NCBI GenBank assembly: GCA_964508135.1
Contig: CAZDSU010000004.1
Coordinates: forward strand, 62,001 to 126,000
From: UBA6168 sp964508135
GTDB lineage: Bacteria > Bacteroidota > Bacteroidia > Chitinophagales > Saprospiraceae
Length of the DNA: 64,000 nt
Direction: 5' to 3'
Shown: positions 43,101 to 51,500 of the stretch, in pieces
Numbering within the stretch: the stretch's first letter is position 1
Layout of the letters: every line of letters starts with the position of its first letter
The notes under the pieces: model-generated
Databases searched by the model: none
The model's input: only the letters and a program-made list of their open reading frames with translations
What the model was told of the DNA's origin: nothing
Made by a program: the position numbers and the translations under genes

Positions 43101-44748
43101 GCAGGTTCACGGGCTGCACGGTGCTTTTCAGCATTTTCACAAAAAGCACGTTCTGGTTGGGGGCGGCATCGGGGTTGCTGTTGTTGGTAAGCCCCGTGTT
43201 TTGCGCCACGTCTTCGGCCATTTGACCCACCTGATAAATGGAATCTTTGTAGGTGTACTCGAAGGCCACGCCCACTACCTGGTCGGGCTGGATGTTGAGA
43301 TTGAGCGAGATAAAGCCAAGCTCCTGGTGGTAAGTGTACTCGGTTGGCGATAGCAATCGGGCAGTTACTTTCTCAAAATCACGGCCCTGCTGGAAGTTGA
43401 ACGGCGGGGTTTTCAGCACGTTCACGATGCGCTCCACCTGCTTGGTTCGTGGGTCGGCGAGCAATGCACCGTAGATGGGGTTGGCATAGTTGTCCGGCAG
43501 CGCTTCGCCTTGGTTGTCCATGTAAACGGGAGCGGCTGGCGGCTGCATGTCAACGCTGGTGTTGGTCATGCGGGTGGTTTCGCCGAGGTCGGCGATGGCC
43601 ACGATGTCACGGATGTTCTGGGTTTCGCCACGGGAGTCGGTGACCCAAATCTGCAATTTTTGGATTTTGAAAAGCGACTTGATGACCGGAAGGTCGGACA
43701 GCGCCTCCTCGAAATTGTTGCGGTTGTAGTGCGTGAGCAGGAAGTGGCGGTTTTCGTCGTAAGCATCCGCAAAAACCTCATACTCCTGAAACTGGCTACC
43801 GCCCTTGAGCGTGACGTCTTCCTGCTCCGAGCGCTGCTGCGACGCCACGAGGGATAGTCGGAGCTTGGCAAATTGCAGTTCCGTTTTTAACCCAAAAAGG
43901 CTTTGGCTGCCTTGGATGAGCGAGCTTTTGAGCGGCAGGCTCACGTTGCCCGCTTCTATTTTCTTGATGATGTCGTCTTCGCCGAAGGCATCGGTGTTGT
44001 AGTCGAGCTTCATCGTGTTGTCGAAGTCGAAGGTGGCCTGGGTGTTGTAGTTGGTGCTGAGTTTGAGCTTCTCGCCGATGGAGCCCTCCACGTTCATCTG
44101 GATGTCCATGTCGAAGTCGAAGCCGCCCCGCTTTTGCTGGCGCTTGGTCCAGCTTGGGTTTTGCACGTTGGAGTAGTCCACCCCGAAAGTGAGGTCAATA
44201 TTGCCCTGGGGCTGGATGTCCACCTTCGTGCCACCAAAAAGGCGCTCGATGAGCTGGTTTTTCACGTCAATTTTCCCGATGGGGTCGAGCTTGCCGTTCA
44301 CGCCCCGCTGGCCGGAGCCGTTCAGTTCCTTGAAGTAGTCCTGCTCCTGTTTTTTGGCCTGGTAGTCCATGAACTCCTCGTAAGTCATGTAGGTCGGTGG
44401 CCGGTAATAGTCGTCGCCAATGCGCTCCGTGATGATGTACTGCCCGCTGATGGGGTCGTACTCCACGGTCTGTTGCACGTCCTTGGGGTCTTTCAGGTCG
44501 AAGGGGTTGGAGCTGGGCGTGGTTATAAAGTCGCCCGTTCGGTCTTCAATGGGAATGGTGTCCAGTGGCACGGCGAGGAACGTCGTCGCCAAGGGTTCAG
44601 GCTTTGCTGGACTGAGGTTTTCAGCCGCCAGTACGTACTCAGGGGAATAGGGATTCTCAGGAAAATGATTGCTTCCACGCATGGGGGTGGTGAGTGCAAA
44701 AAATCCGATAACCGTCAAAATACCGGGTAGAATTATTCTCTTCTTCAT
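37159..44748 (-). CDS. sprA: T9SS outer-membrane translocon protein SprA
   Basis: The start chosen is the third in-frame ATG at 44748 (MKKRIILPGILTVIGFFALTTP), giving 2529 aa with a signal peptide. SprA is the giant 36-strand outer-membrane barrel through which type IX secretion cargo passes; it is essential for gliding in Flavobacterium. Family landmarks include GLKTELQFAKLRLSLVASQQ, NLPTWDLMMKNVYNIGAYNV, GGVNYIDDFEGSAQPINIQS and a barrel-type C-terminus (SGVTVRFSL). An unusual Lys/Asp/Ala-rich insertion lies at about residues 1960-2040. It is transcribed alone; the two sorting-domain proteins nearby are probable cargo. Confidence 0.96.
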   Translation of the reverse strand: MKKRIILPGILTVIGFFALTTPMRGSNHFPENPYSPEYVLAAENLSPAKPEPLATTFLAVPLDTIPIEDRTGDFITTPSSNPFDLKDPKDVQQTVEYDPISGQYIITERIGDDYYRPPTYMTYEEFMDYQAKKQEQDYFKELNGSGQRGVNGKLDPIGKIDVKNQLIERLFGGTKVDIQPQGNIDLTFGVDYSNVQNPSWTKRQQKRGGFDFDMDIQMNVEGSIGEKLKLSTNYNTQATFDFDNTMKLDYNTDAFGEDDIIKKIEAGNVSLPLKSSLIQGSQSLFGLKTELQFAKLRLSLVASQQRSEQEDVTLKGGSQFQEYEVFADAYDENRHFLLTHYNRNNFEEALSDLPVIKSLFKIQKLQIWVTDSRGETQNIRDIVAIADLGETTRMTNTSVDMQPPAAPVYMDNQGEALPDNYANPIYGALLADPRTKQVERIVNVLKTPPFNFQQGRDFEKVTARLLSPTEYTYHQELGFISLNLNIQPDQVVGVAFEYTYKDSIYQVGQMAEDVAQNTGLTNNSNPDAAPNQNVLFVKMLKSTVQPVNLPTWDLMMKNVYNIGAYNVSREDFKLDIFYDDPGQGNKRFLPTSNLAGVPLLRVFNLDQLNVQNDPQPDGVFDYVDGLTIQSRNGRIMFPVLEPFGSALAKQITDPVQAKKYVYSQLYSKTLFNAREFPELNRFTIRGSYKSSVSSEISLGAFNIPPGSVIVTAGGAPLTEGKDYEVDYSIGKVRILNDAILNSGTPIKVSFEDNTLFGFQQKTMLGLRADYEVNKHLTIGGTYLRLFERPYTQKVNIGDDPINNRIFGLDINYSNEVPWITKMIDRLPLISTKAPSNVTLSAETAAIKPGHSRAINEKTADGDKGGVNYIDDFEGSAQPINIQSPFIGTNGWVMSSIPQNEFFPESALKDNILAGVNRGHLSWFRIESGGDIRGPGDDQNPYTQNISQQEIFPNFTPTNQFGNSFNQILDVVYDPTRRGPYNFDLPGGTIYSAGLNNSNGNLLNPETRWAGMMRQLTTNDFQTANIEYVEFWMLSPYLDETGADAGNPAAANGDMDGYIYFNLGNVSEDIMPDSRKFFENGLPGPNTQGRRATKTGWGRVPLTQQITNSFDTDAENRAAQDVGLDGLSDAQEVEHFKAYIDAINASGLTPDAKQAILNDPSNDDFVHFRYGYPSGTSLLERYDRNFGTEGNTPILQGEETSPASTLLPDAEDLDGDRTLNETEGYFQYRVPIKYDGNKGIDLDNPFITDVTQGANNRVWYRFRVPLDLPATDENFSKVGGIEDFRSIRFMRMYFKDFKAPIQFRFATLDLQRNQWRRYKQDLGEPCVSVTPPDFENQTLFELNKVNIEENSQRDPFNYVLPPGISREQALGVNLQAYQNEQALTMRVCDLADGDARGMFKNLNLDMRYFSKLKMFVHAEPTECGVGPEPLEDGELTVFVRFGSDFKNNYYEYEIPLILSDPNSTVPENDPDYQRVVWPKENDLSVVFDELKTLKLERNAGSTGVGQEYSKLVARDNGLGDATISIKGSPNLGNIKALMIGIRNPKLGEDCDPGDTKSVEIWVNELRTFGLDERGGVAAIARADIQLADLGTLSLSGKASSIGFGALDQKLQERSREQITQYDIATQVALDKFLPEKIGLRLPFYFQYSSEVRNPQFDPYDLDIELKDKIRLSDNPDEVRKQAQTATKIKSYNFTNVRWENPNAGGKVMPWSLSNFSFTYGFDETTRRDPIIENDVLTRRRGAVDYTYQRNVKYIEPFKKAIKNDKYLKFIKEINFNPLPNSFSVSTDLDRRFNSTKYRFSGDNPLYNTYYNKQFLWNRRYDLAWDFTKNLKFKFNADNIGVIDEPNEIDMLAQSQLDPNDPNYISSVKDYRRDSILDNMKDFGRTKSYRHQYTVTYNVPLKTLPFMDWTSLKLSYDADYSWDASSLAINAQALGNVITNGQRRQVEGDLDFEKLYNYSNYLKKVNSKQRPAKGAKTNKGKNDVDASDVEGKGKAGRKDKKSKDAADAEKDAAAGKGKDSKSAGKDDKKQDREPSTIERALIRPLMTVRKLKVRYTEDYGTVIPGYLPQSKLLGMNQFTSPGWDFVAGKQPNINPDDYYTNKDWLHKNWQWITPDLEYALPKNITQSYEQVVDGKLDLEPYTDFRVTVEAKRSKGRNHAEEFRRYEDKGGDPIQEEFKHANITDYGQFTTSYSALNTLFDKDLNGLFQQFEDNKLIVANRLGTGVHENPDSAYLGYPKGYGPFSQNVLLPAFIAAYTGQDANTMKVSDNFVGDVIIKTIPRPNWRLTYNGLAKLGNLSDIFQNISITHGYQGKLVVNSFDTDRQFDRNDLTKLKETTLDYYSRFEIPDIQIDEQFAPLLGIDVRLKNEMSFKTEYKNSRQLRLELIGTGRLRETKANEYTVNFGYKLKETKIGFLQPKKKRKGGAKKDDAKKPPIGGRPGQRASQSTPGDMDFTFDLSVRDDVTNIRELITGLVEPDRGSRRVSIAPAITYQLNNQLSLRFFFDYTKNTPKTSQGYPTTNIRSGVTVRFSL

Positions 44749-45103
44749 AAGATGCATGTGCAATAACTGCGATTTCTTTTGAAAGACAATCAGCTTGAGA
44801 AAATGTAACGAGTTGACAGAAGGATTGATTTTTGGCCAACGTCGGCCAAGAGCAGGTTTACGAAAAGCTCAGGGAATAGTTGGGTTCTTGTAGAAAATAT
44901 TAATGTGAATCAGTTTCGTAAATTTCCAAAAATCATCATTCCGTCTCGCTGGTTTGCGCTTAAACGATAAACGCTTTACTGGTCTTCGCAAGTGGAGGTT
45001 TTTAACAGTTATTGGGTTATTGGGTTATTGAGTTATTGGGATATTGAGTTATTAGGCAATTCCCAATCACCCAATCACCCAATCACCCAATATCCCAATA
45101 TCC
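44749..45103. other. Spacer upstream of sprA
   Basis: The 355 bp between sprA and ruvA. The half next to sprA is AT-rich, with no consensus promoter I can name; the half next to ruvA is the inverted octamer array. Confidence 0.6.
45009..45103. repeat. Inverted pair of 8-bp arrays between ruvA and sprA
   Basis: The left arm 45009-45056 has six TTATTGGG-type units. The right arm 45062-45103 has CCAATCAC three times, then CCAATATC twice. The loop is about five bases, so the pair can form one long hairpin. It abuts the ruvA stop codon directly. The units are close to those at 2139-2283. Confidence 0.9.
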
Positions 45104-45694
45104 TCACGACAACTGTTTCAGCGCCAACCTTATCAAATCCTCTACGGTTTTCACGCCGGGTTGTTCCTCCAGTACCTTGTTCAGGGCCTTTTGCGCCTGT
45201 ATTTTGTTCACCTGCAAAGACAGCAGGGCAGATAACGCTTCCTGCCGGATCGTATTGTCCGCTGCGAGCAGCGAAACGGTCACGTCGCCGCCAGTCTTCA
45301 ACATCTTGCTTTTCAGGTCAAGGATGATTTGCTTCGCCGTTTTCTGGCCAATGCCCTTCACCTTGCGCAGCGCCGCCTCGTTCTCGCCGATGATGGCCAC
45401 CCGTATCTCGTCGGGGTTCATTTGCGACAGCATCACCTGCGCCGTCGTAGGCCCGATGCCCGACACCGAAATCAGGTGCGTGAACAGCACCCGCTCCTCG
45501 TCCTCGGCGAAGCCGTAGAGCGTGTGCGCATCCTCTTTTATATGTAGGAAAGTCAGGATTTTAACCTTCTCCAGCTTTTCGACCTTGGCGTAGGTGCTGA
45601 GGCTGATGTTGACGTGGTAGCCAATGCCGCCGGCCTCCACCACGATGTAGGTGGCCGTTTTGTGGGTAATCGTGCCGTTGATGTGCGTGATCAA
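45104..45694 (-). CDS. ruvA: Holliday junction branch migration protein RuvA
   Basis: The product is 196 aa from a TTG start at 45694 (read M-ITHINGTITHKTATYIVVE); the frame runs on upstream, but only into sequence antisense to murF. RuvA binds Holliday junctions as a tetramer and loads RuvB. The three domains are visible: N-terminal OB fold, tandem helix-hairpin-helix (FTHLISVSGIGPTTAQVML and LRKVKGIGQKTAKQIILDL), and a short C-terminal domain (LLSLQVNKIQAQKALNKVL). The TTG start is chosen because it gives the conserved N-terminus; no ATG is available nearby. Confidence 0.93.
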   Translation of the reverse strand: MITHINGTITHKTATYIVVEAGGIGYHVNISLSTYAKVEKLEKVKILTFLHIKEDAHTLYGFAEDEERVLFTHLISVSGIGPTTAQVMLSQMNPDEIRVAIIGENEAALRKVKGIGQKTAKQIILDLKSKMLKTGGDVTVSLLAADNTIRQEALSALLSLQVNKIQAQKALNKVLEEQPGVKTVEDLIRLALKQLS

Positions 45695-45769
45695 TACTGG
45701 TGATGTTTGGTGAAATCGAGCGGCGAAGGTAAGAATTTTGGATGGGTTAGGGATGTTGACGCTTTGCTT

Positions 45770-45777
45770 TACTTTTG
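45770..45777 (+). promoter_or_regulatory. -7 box (TACTTTTG) directly before murF-alr
   Basis: TACTTTTG matches TAnnTTTG and ends only 7 bp before the murF-alr ATG at 45785. Transcription from it would give an almost leaderless mRNA. Confidence 0.45.
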
Positions 45778-45784
45778 CTTTCAA

Positions 45785-48421
45785 ATGCACTATCCTGTCC
45801 AACAAATCGCCGAAATCACGGGCGGCCACTTCCTCGCACAGCCGCACGACGCCGTCATCGAGCACCTGCTCCTCGATAGCCGACAGGTCATTTTCCCGGC
45901 CAGTTCGCTGTTCATCGCCTTGCAGGGCAGAAGGTACGATGGCCACGAGTTCATCAAGGAACTCTACGACAGTGGCATCCGCAACTTTGTCATCTCCAAA
46001 AACCTGCCGTCCACGCTCGCTTTCCCGCAGGCCAATTTCATTCTGGTAAAAAACACCCACGAAGCTTTCCACGCGCTGGCTTCTTGGCATCGGCGGCAGT
46101 TCAACCTGCCCATCATCGGCATCACGGGCAGCAACGGCAAGACCATCGTCAAGGAATGGCTCTTCCAGCTCCTGCACGAGGACTTCCACATCGTGCGCAG
46201 CCCAAAGAGCTACAATTCGCAGACCGGCGTCCCGCTTTCCGTCCTGCAAATTACTTCGGAACACACGCTCGGCAGCTTCGAGGCGGGCATCTCCCAGCCC
46301 GGCGAGATGGAGAAGCTGGCGGCCATCATCGCCCCGAACATCGGCATTTTCACCAACATCGGCGAGGCGCACCAAGAGGGCTTCTCCGACTTGGAAACCA
46401 AAATCCGGGAGAAGCTGCTGTTGTTCAAAAATTGCGAAGCGCTGGTTTATTGCGTTGACAATGAATTGGTTACAAGAGAAATCGAGGTTGCCTTCCCCAA
46501 AGGGGCTGGCGGCAAAACGAACACTCGGTTTGTCACTTGGTCAGCCAACGGCAAACCCGCTGACCTTCAAATCATTGTGCAGCGACAAACTGGAAATGTC
46601 ACCCACCTCGAAGCAGTCGTTCGCCAATCGTCAATCGTCAATCGTCAATCGTCAATCACAATCCCGTTCACCGACGCCGCCAGTATCGAAAACGCCACGC
46701 ACTGCTGGGCGATGCTGCTGCACCTCGGCATTCCCGACGAGGTCATTGCTGAACGGATGGCCAGGCTGGAACCCGTGGCCATGCGCCTCGAACTCAAGGA
46801 GGGCGTGAACGGCTGCACCGTCATCAACGACAGCTACAACTCCGACCTCACCTCGCTCGGCATCGCCCTCAATTTCCTGGAGCAACAAGGCAAAAAACTG
46901 CGCCGCACCCTCCTGCTTTCTGACATTTTGCAGAGTGGCCAATCAGACGACCAGCTCTACGGCACAGTGGCCGGGCTGCTCATGGAAAAGCGAATCGATA
47001 GGCTCATCGGCATCGGTAAAAAAGTGGAGCAACTGAAAAAATGGCTGCCAGAGGGTTTCAACGCTCGTTTTTATTCCAGCACACAAGCTTTTTTGGACGA
47101 TTTCCAGGCACTGGTTTTTCGGGACGAAGTGATTTTGCTGAAAGGCGCCCGCCAGTTTGAGTTCGAGCGCATCGCCAACCGGCTGGCCATCAAGTTCCAT
47201 AAAACGGTGCTGGAAGTGAACCTCAGCGCCCTGCTCAACAACCTGCGGGTGTACCAAAGCCAGCTCGGCCCCGGCACCAAGATGATGGTGATGGTGAAGG
47301 CCGGGGCATACGGCAGTGGCAGCGCAGAAGTGGCCAAGCTGCTGGAGTTTCAGAACGTGGACTACCTCGGCGTGGCCTATGCCGACGAGGGCGTGGAGCT
47401 TCGCAAGGCGGGTATCCAACTCCCCATCATGGTGATGAACCCCGAGGAGGCGACCTTCGAGGCGCTCGTGCGCTACCGGCTGGAACCGGAGATTTACAGT
47501 TTGGGGTTGCTCCGCAATTTCTTTGGTTTTTTGCAAAACCATTTTGCGCAGCAGAACAGCGAAGATGCTCGGTCTGAATTGCGGATGGATGACCAGCAAA
47601 TTCAGGCAGTGGGTCTGCAATCCGCAATCCACAATCCACAATCCGCAATCCCATTGCCCATCCACCTCAAGCTCGACACAGGAATGCACCGCCTCGGCTT
47701 CGAAGAAGCTGACATCGAGCCGCTGCTCCAGCAACTTAAAATTGGTGAAAACCAGCCTGTTTTTATCGTAAAAACCATCTTCTCGCACCTCGCCGCCAGC
47801 GAGGCCCCGCAGCACGACGATTTCACGAGAGAGCAGTTCGCCCGATTTCAAAAAATGTACGAATCGCTGGTTGCTGGTCTCGGCTACCCCACAGGGACAA
47901 GCCGACCAATGCGGCACATCCTAAATTCCGGCGGCATCGTGCGCTTCCCAGAGCAGCAAATGGAAATGGTGCGGCTCGGCATCGGGCTGTACGGCGTGGA
48001 CAGCAGCGGCTTGCTGGAAGACCGCCTCCAGACCGTGAACACGCTCAAGGCCACCATTTCACAAATAAAAAATGTGGCAACAGGCGAGACGGTCGGCTAC
48101 GGCAGATTGGGCAAGGCACAGCGCCCAATGCGCATCGCCACACTGAGCCTCGGCTATGCCGACGGGCTGCTGCGCCGTGCTGGCAACGGGCAGTTCAGCG
48201 TACTGATAAATGACCGCCGGGCGCCGCTCATCGGCAATGTATGCATGGACATGACCATGGCCGACGTGACGGACATCCCTGATGCAGCGGAAGGTGGCCA
48301 AGCCATTATTTTTGGAAAAGACCTGCCCGTGCAGGAGCTTGCGGCCTGCCTCGGCACCATTCCCTACGAGATTTTTACGACCATTTCGGAGCGGGTAAAG
48401 CGGGTGTACGTGCAGGAGTGA
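45785..48421 (+). CDS. murF-alr: Bifunctional MurF ligase / alanine racemase
   Basis: An 878-residue fusion from the ATG at 45785 (MHYPVQQIAEITGGH). The N-terminal ~450 residues are MurF, which adds D-Ala-D-Ala to UDP-MurNAc-tripeptide: DSRQVIFPASSLFIAL, P-loop GITGSNGKT (112-120), VINDSYNSDLTSL. The C-terminal part is alanine racemase, which makes D-alanine: VNLSALLNNL, the PLP-lysine motif VMVKAGAYGSGS near residue 503, LKLDTGMHRLGF, and TLSLGYADGLLRR. The fusion is known in Bacteroidota. Two in-frame heptamer arrays interrupt it, one in MurF (RQSSIVNRQSS) and one in Alr (LQSAIHNPQSAIP). The reading frame is intact. Confidence 0.96.
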   Translation: MHYPVQQIAEITGGHFLAQPHDAVIEHLLLDSRQVIFPASSLFIALQGRRYDGHEFIKELYDSGIRNFVISKNLPSTLAFPQANFILVKNTHEAFHALASWHRRQFNLPIIGITGSNGKTIVKEWLFQLLHEDFHIVRSPKSYNSQTGVPLSVLQITSEHTLGSFEAGISQPGEMEKLAAIIAPNIGIFTNIGEAHQEGFSDLETKIREKLLLFKNCEALVYCVDNELVTREIEVAFPKGAGGKTNTRFVTWSANGKPADLQIIVQRQTGNVTHLEAVVRQSSIVNRQSSITIPFTDAASIENATHCWAMLLHLGIPDEVIAERMARLEPVAMRLELKEGVNGCTVINDSYNSDLTSLGIALNFLEQQGKKLRRTLLLSDILQSGQSDDQLYGTVAGLLMEKRIDRLIGIGKKVEQLKKWLPEGFNARFYSSTQAFLDDFQALVFRDEVILLKGARQFEFERIANRLAIKFHKTVLEVNLSALLNNLRVYQSQLGPGTKMMVMVKAGAYGSGSAEVAKLLEFQNVDYLGVAYADEGVELRKAGIQLPIMVMNPEEATFEALVRYRLEPEIYSLGLLRNFFGFLQNHFAQQNSEDARSELRMDDQQIQAVGLQSAIHNPQSAIPLPIHLKLDTGMHRLGFEEADIEPLLQQLKIGENQPVFIVKTIFSHLAASEAPQHDDFTREQFARFQKMYESLVAGLGYPTGTSRPMRHILNSGGIVRFPEQQMEMVRLGIGLYGVDSSGLLEDRLQTVNTLKATISQIKNVATGETVGYGRLGKAQRPMRIATLSLGYADGLLRRAGNGQFSVLINDRRAPLIGNVCMDMTMADVTDIPDAAEGGQAIIFGKDLPVQELAACLGTIPYEIFTTISERVKRVYVQE
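46626..46660. repeat. Heptamer array inside murF coding sequence
   Basis: (AATCGTC)4 followed by AATCACA, 35 bp, read in frame as part of a loop in the MurF domain (RQSSIVNRQSSITI). Confidence 0.92.
47619..47653. repeat. Heptamer array inside alr coding sequence
   Basis: AATCCGC, AATCCAC, AATCCAC, AATCCGC, AATCCCA, 35 bp, read in frame (LQSAIHNPQSAIPLP) just before the conserved PIHLKLDTG motif. Confidence 0.92.
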
Positions 48422-48558
48422 ACCCCTTGTTCGGTTAGCTACCTGCCATTTTTGAATTTTTTGCTGTAGTTAATCCCCCAAAGCATTAATTTTATGCGGG
48501 TTTGCGCTCCGCAACACCCAGCCTGACTCAGAAGCTGTTCACGAAATACCCAATTTTT

Positions 48559-51500
48559 ATGAAGCGAATTTTATCCCTACTTTCTGCCATCTTGCTTGGT
48601 TTGAATTCACTCATGGCACAACTTCCAGCGGGCAGCACCGCTCCCAATTGGACGATGTCGGACATCAACTCCAACTCCCATACACTTTACAATTACCTCA
48701 ACAACGACAAAGTAGTGTTCCTGGACTTCTCCGCCACTTGGTGTGGCCCATGCTGGAACTACCACAACTCCCACGCTTTCAAGAACCTGTACGAAGCGCA
48801 CGGGCCCCCTGGTACCGACAACGTGATGGCCTTCATGATTGAGGCCGATGCGGCAACCAACTTGGCCTGCCTTTATGACCTGCCCAACTGCAGCGGCGGT
48901 GGCACTTGGGGCAACTGGGTAACAGGTACGCCCTACCCCATCTTTAACAACGCCAGCTTGAACAGCTCGTACAACATCAACTACTTCCCGACCCTGTATG
49001 CGGTTTGTCCCAACAAGAAAATTTATGAACTAGCCCAAATGGGTGCAAACGACCTATGGGAAGTGGCCAAATGGTGCTCTGCTCCAGATTTGACACTGAA
49101 CACCGTGACACATATAAATTGCTTCGGCAATACCACCGGTGCTATCACCGTGGATGTAACGGATGGGATGCCGCCGTTTACTTTCCTTTGGAGCAATGGC
49201 GCCACCACGCAGAACATTTCAAACCTGCCAGCCGGGGCGTACACGCTTACGGTCACTGGCTCGCTGGGTGGCACAAAAACCCTGGGGCCAATCGCTGTCA
49301 ACCAGCCCTCGGCACCATTGAGTATCAGCGACATTGACATCCAGCCAGAAGGCTGCGCTGGCATGGGCGGCATCATTGAAATACAGGTGGCGGGCGGTAC
49401 GCCAAGCTACATCTACCAATGGAGCAACGGCGCAAATGGGCCAGTCAATTCAGGCCTGACGGCGGGCACCTATGCTGTTTCAATTATTGATGCAAACGGT
49501 TGTACCATCAACCAAAACAACATGGTAGTTGCCCCACCGACCTACCCCGTGGCCGTTGCTTCCACCCCGGCCACGCTAACCTGCACCACCCAGTCCGTTA
49601 CCCTCAACGGTAGCGGAACATCCACCGGACAGCAGTTTGTTTATTTGTGGTCAACCAGCGATGGGTTCATCCACTCCGGTGCGAACACCTTGAACAACTG
49701 CATCGTGACAGCCGCTGGCACTTACCACCTGCTCGTTACCAATATCAACAACAATTGTATTGCCACTGCTTCCACCGTCGTGACGGCCAATCAGACAGAA
49801 CCGAATGTGGCCGCAGGGCCGCCAGGCACCATCAACTGCACCAATAACCAGGCGACATTGAACGGGGTCGGCCCCACGGGCCAAAATTTCAACGTACTTT
49901 GGACGACGGTCGGTGGCAACATTGTCTCCGGGGCCACTACGCTAAACCCCGTCGTGAATGCCGCTGGCAGCTACACATTGACCATCACCAATACCACCAA
50001 CGGCTGTTCCGGCACCTCTACCACATCCGTCATCTCCAATATCGCCACACCAAATGTGAGCGCAAACGGCGGGGCAATTACTTGCACAAACACCAACATC
50101 AATCTCGCTGGCAATTCGACCACGCCAGGTGTGAGCTTCGCTTGGACTGGGCCTAACGGCTTCACGTCCGCACAGCAAAACCCAAGCGTTTCCGCCCAGG
50201 GCAGCTACCAGCTCACCGTCACCAACCCCACCAACGGCTGCACGGCAACGGTAACGGCGCAGGTCACCCAAAACACCACTGCCCCTCAGGCATCGGCACA
50301 GAGCGGCATCATCAACTGTCTGAACGCAAACGTAAACCTGAGCGGCAGTTCGACCACTCCTGGCGTCACCTATGGCTGGACAGGCCCCAACAATTTCACC
50401 TCAAACCAGCAAAATCCAACGGTGAACGCCGCTGGCAACTACCTCCTCACCGTCACCAGCACAAACGGCTGCACCACCACAGCCACGGGCATTGTTTCAC
50501 AAAACACCACCCCACCCACCGCCAATGCTGGGCCGAGCGGCATACTGAACTGCCAAGCCGACGAAGTGGTGCTCAACGGCACCTCGTCCAGTTCCGGCAA
50601 CCAGTTCAGCTACAACTGGACGACGGCCAACGGGCATATCGTCTCCGGTGCCACCACGCTCACACCTACGGTTGACGAGGCGGGCAGCTACACCCTAACC
50701 GTCAGCAACAGCATCAACGGCTGCACCAGCACGGCCTCCACGGCTGTGGTTCAGCGCCAGCCAGTGACCGCCAGCGTTGCTTCGCAAACCAACGTGCTAT
50801 GCAACGGCGCCACCACCGGCAGCGCAACTGCGGCGGGCGGCGGCGGCAACGGCGTTTTCACCTACACCTGGTCAACTGGGGCAAACACGGCGACCGTGTC
50901 CGGCTTGGGCGCTGGCACTTATTCCGTTGTGGTGAAGGATGGCGAAAATTGCGAAGCGACGAAAACCGTGACCATCACTCAGCCGACAGCGCTTTCGGTC
51001 AATGCCACCACCACCGCCCAATCGGCACCGGGCGTCAATGATGGTGGGGCTACTGCAAACCCTCAGGGAGGGGCGGGAAACTACACCTACCATTGGAGCA
51101 ATGGCAGCAACACCCAAACCATCTCCAACCTTGCCCCCGGCAACTACACCGTCAGCGTCACCGACGGCAACGGCTGCCTAAAGACAAAGACCGTCACCGT
51201 GAACGTGTTCGGTTGCGCCGTTTCGGCAAATTTGGTTTCGGAAGACGCATCCTGCCAAGGCTCGACCGACGGCTCGGCCAGCATCACGCTCACCAACGCC
51301 GCCATGCCACAGACTTTCACATGGTCAAATGGCGCACAAACGCCCGCCACCGACGGCCTTGCCCCTGGCAGCTACAGCGTCAGCGCCACCGATGGCAATG
51401 GCTGCGAAGTAGTGGCCAGTGTTGAAATTGACCAGCCAAACGCCCTCAGCGTAAATGCCACCACCACTGGCCTCACCGCCACTAACGCCAACGACGGCAC

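Noticed and set aside
46943..47917. 324-codon open frame antisense to murF-alr
   Set aside because: Shadow frame; His/Leu/Gln-rich translation typical of complementary strands in GC-rich genes.
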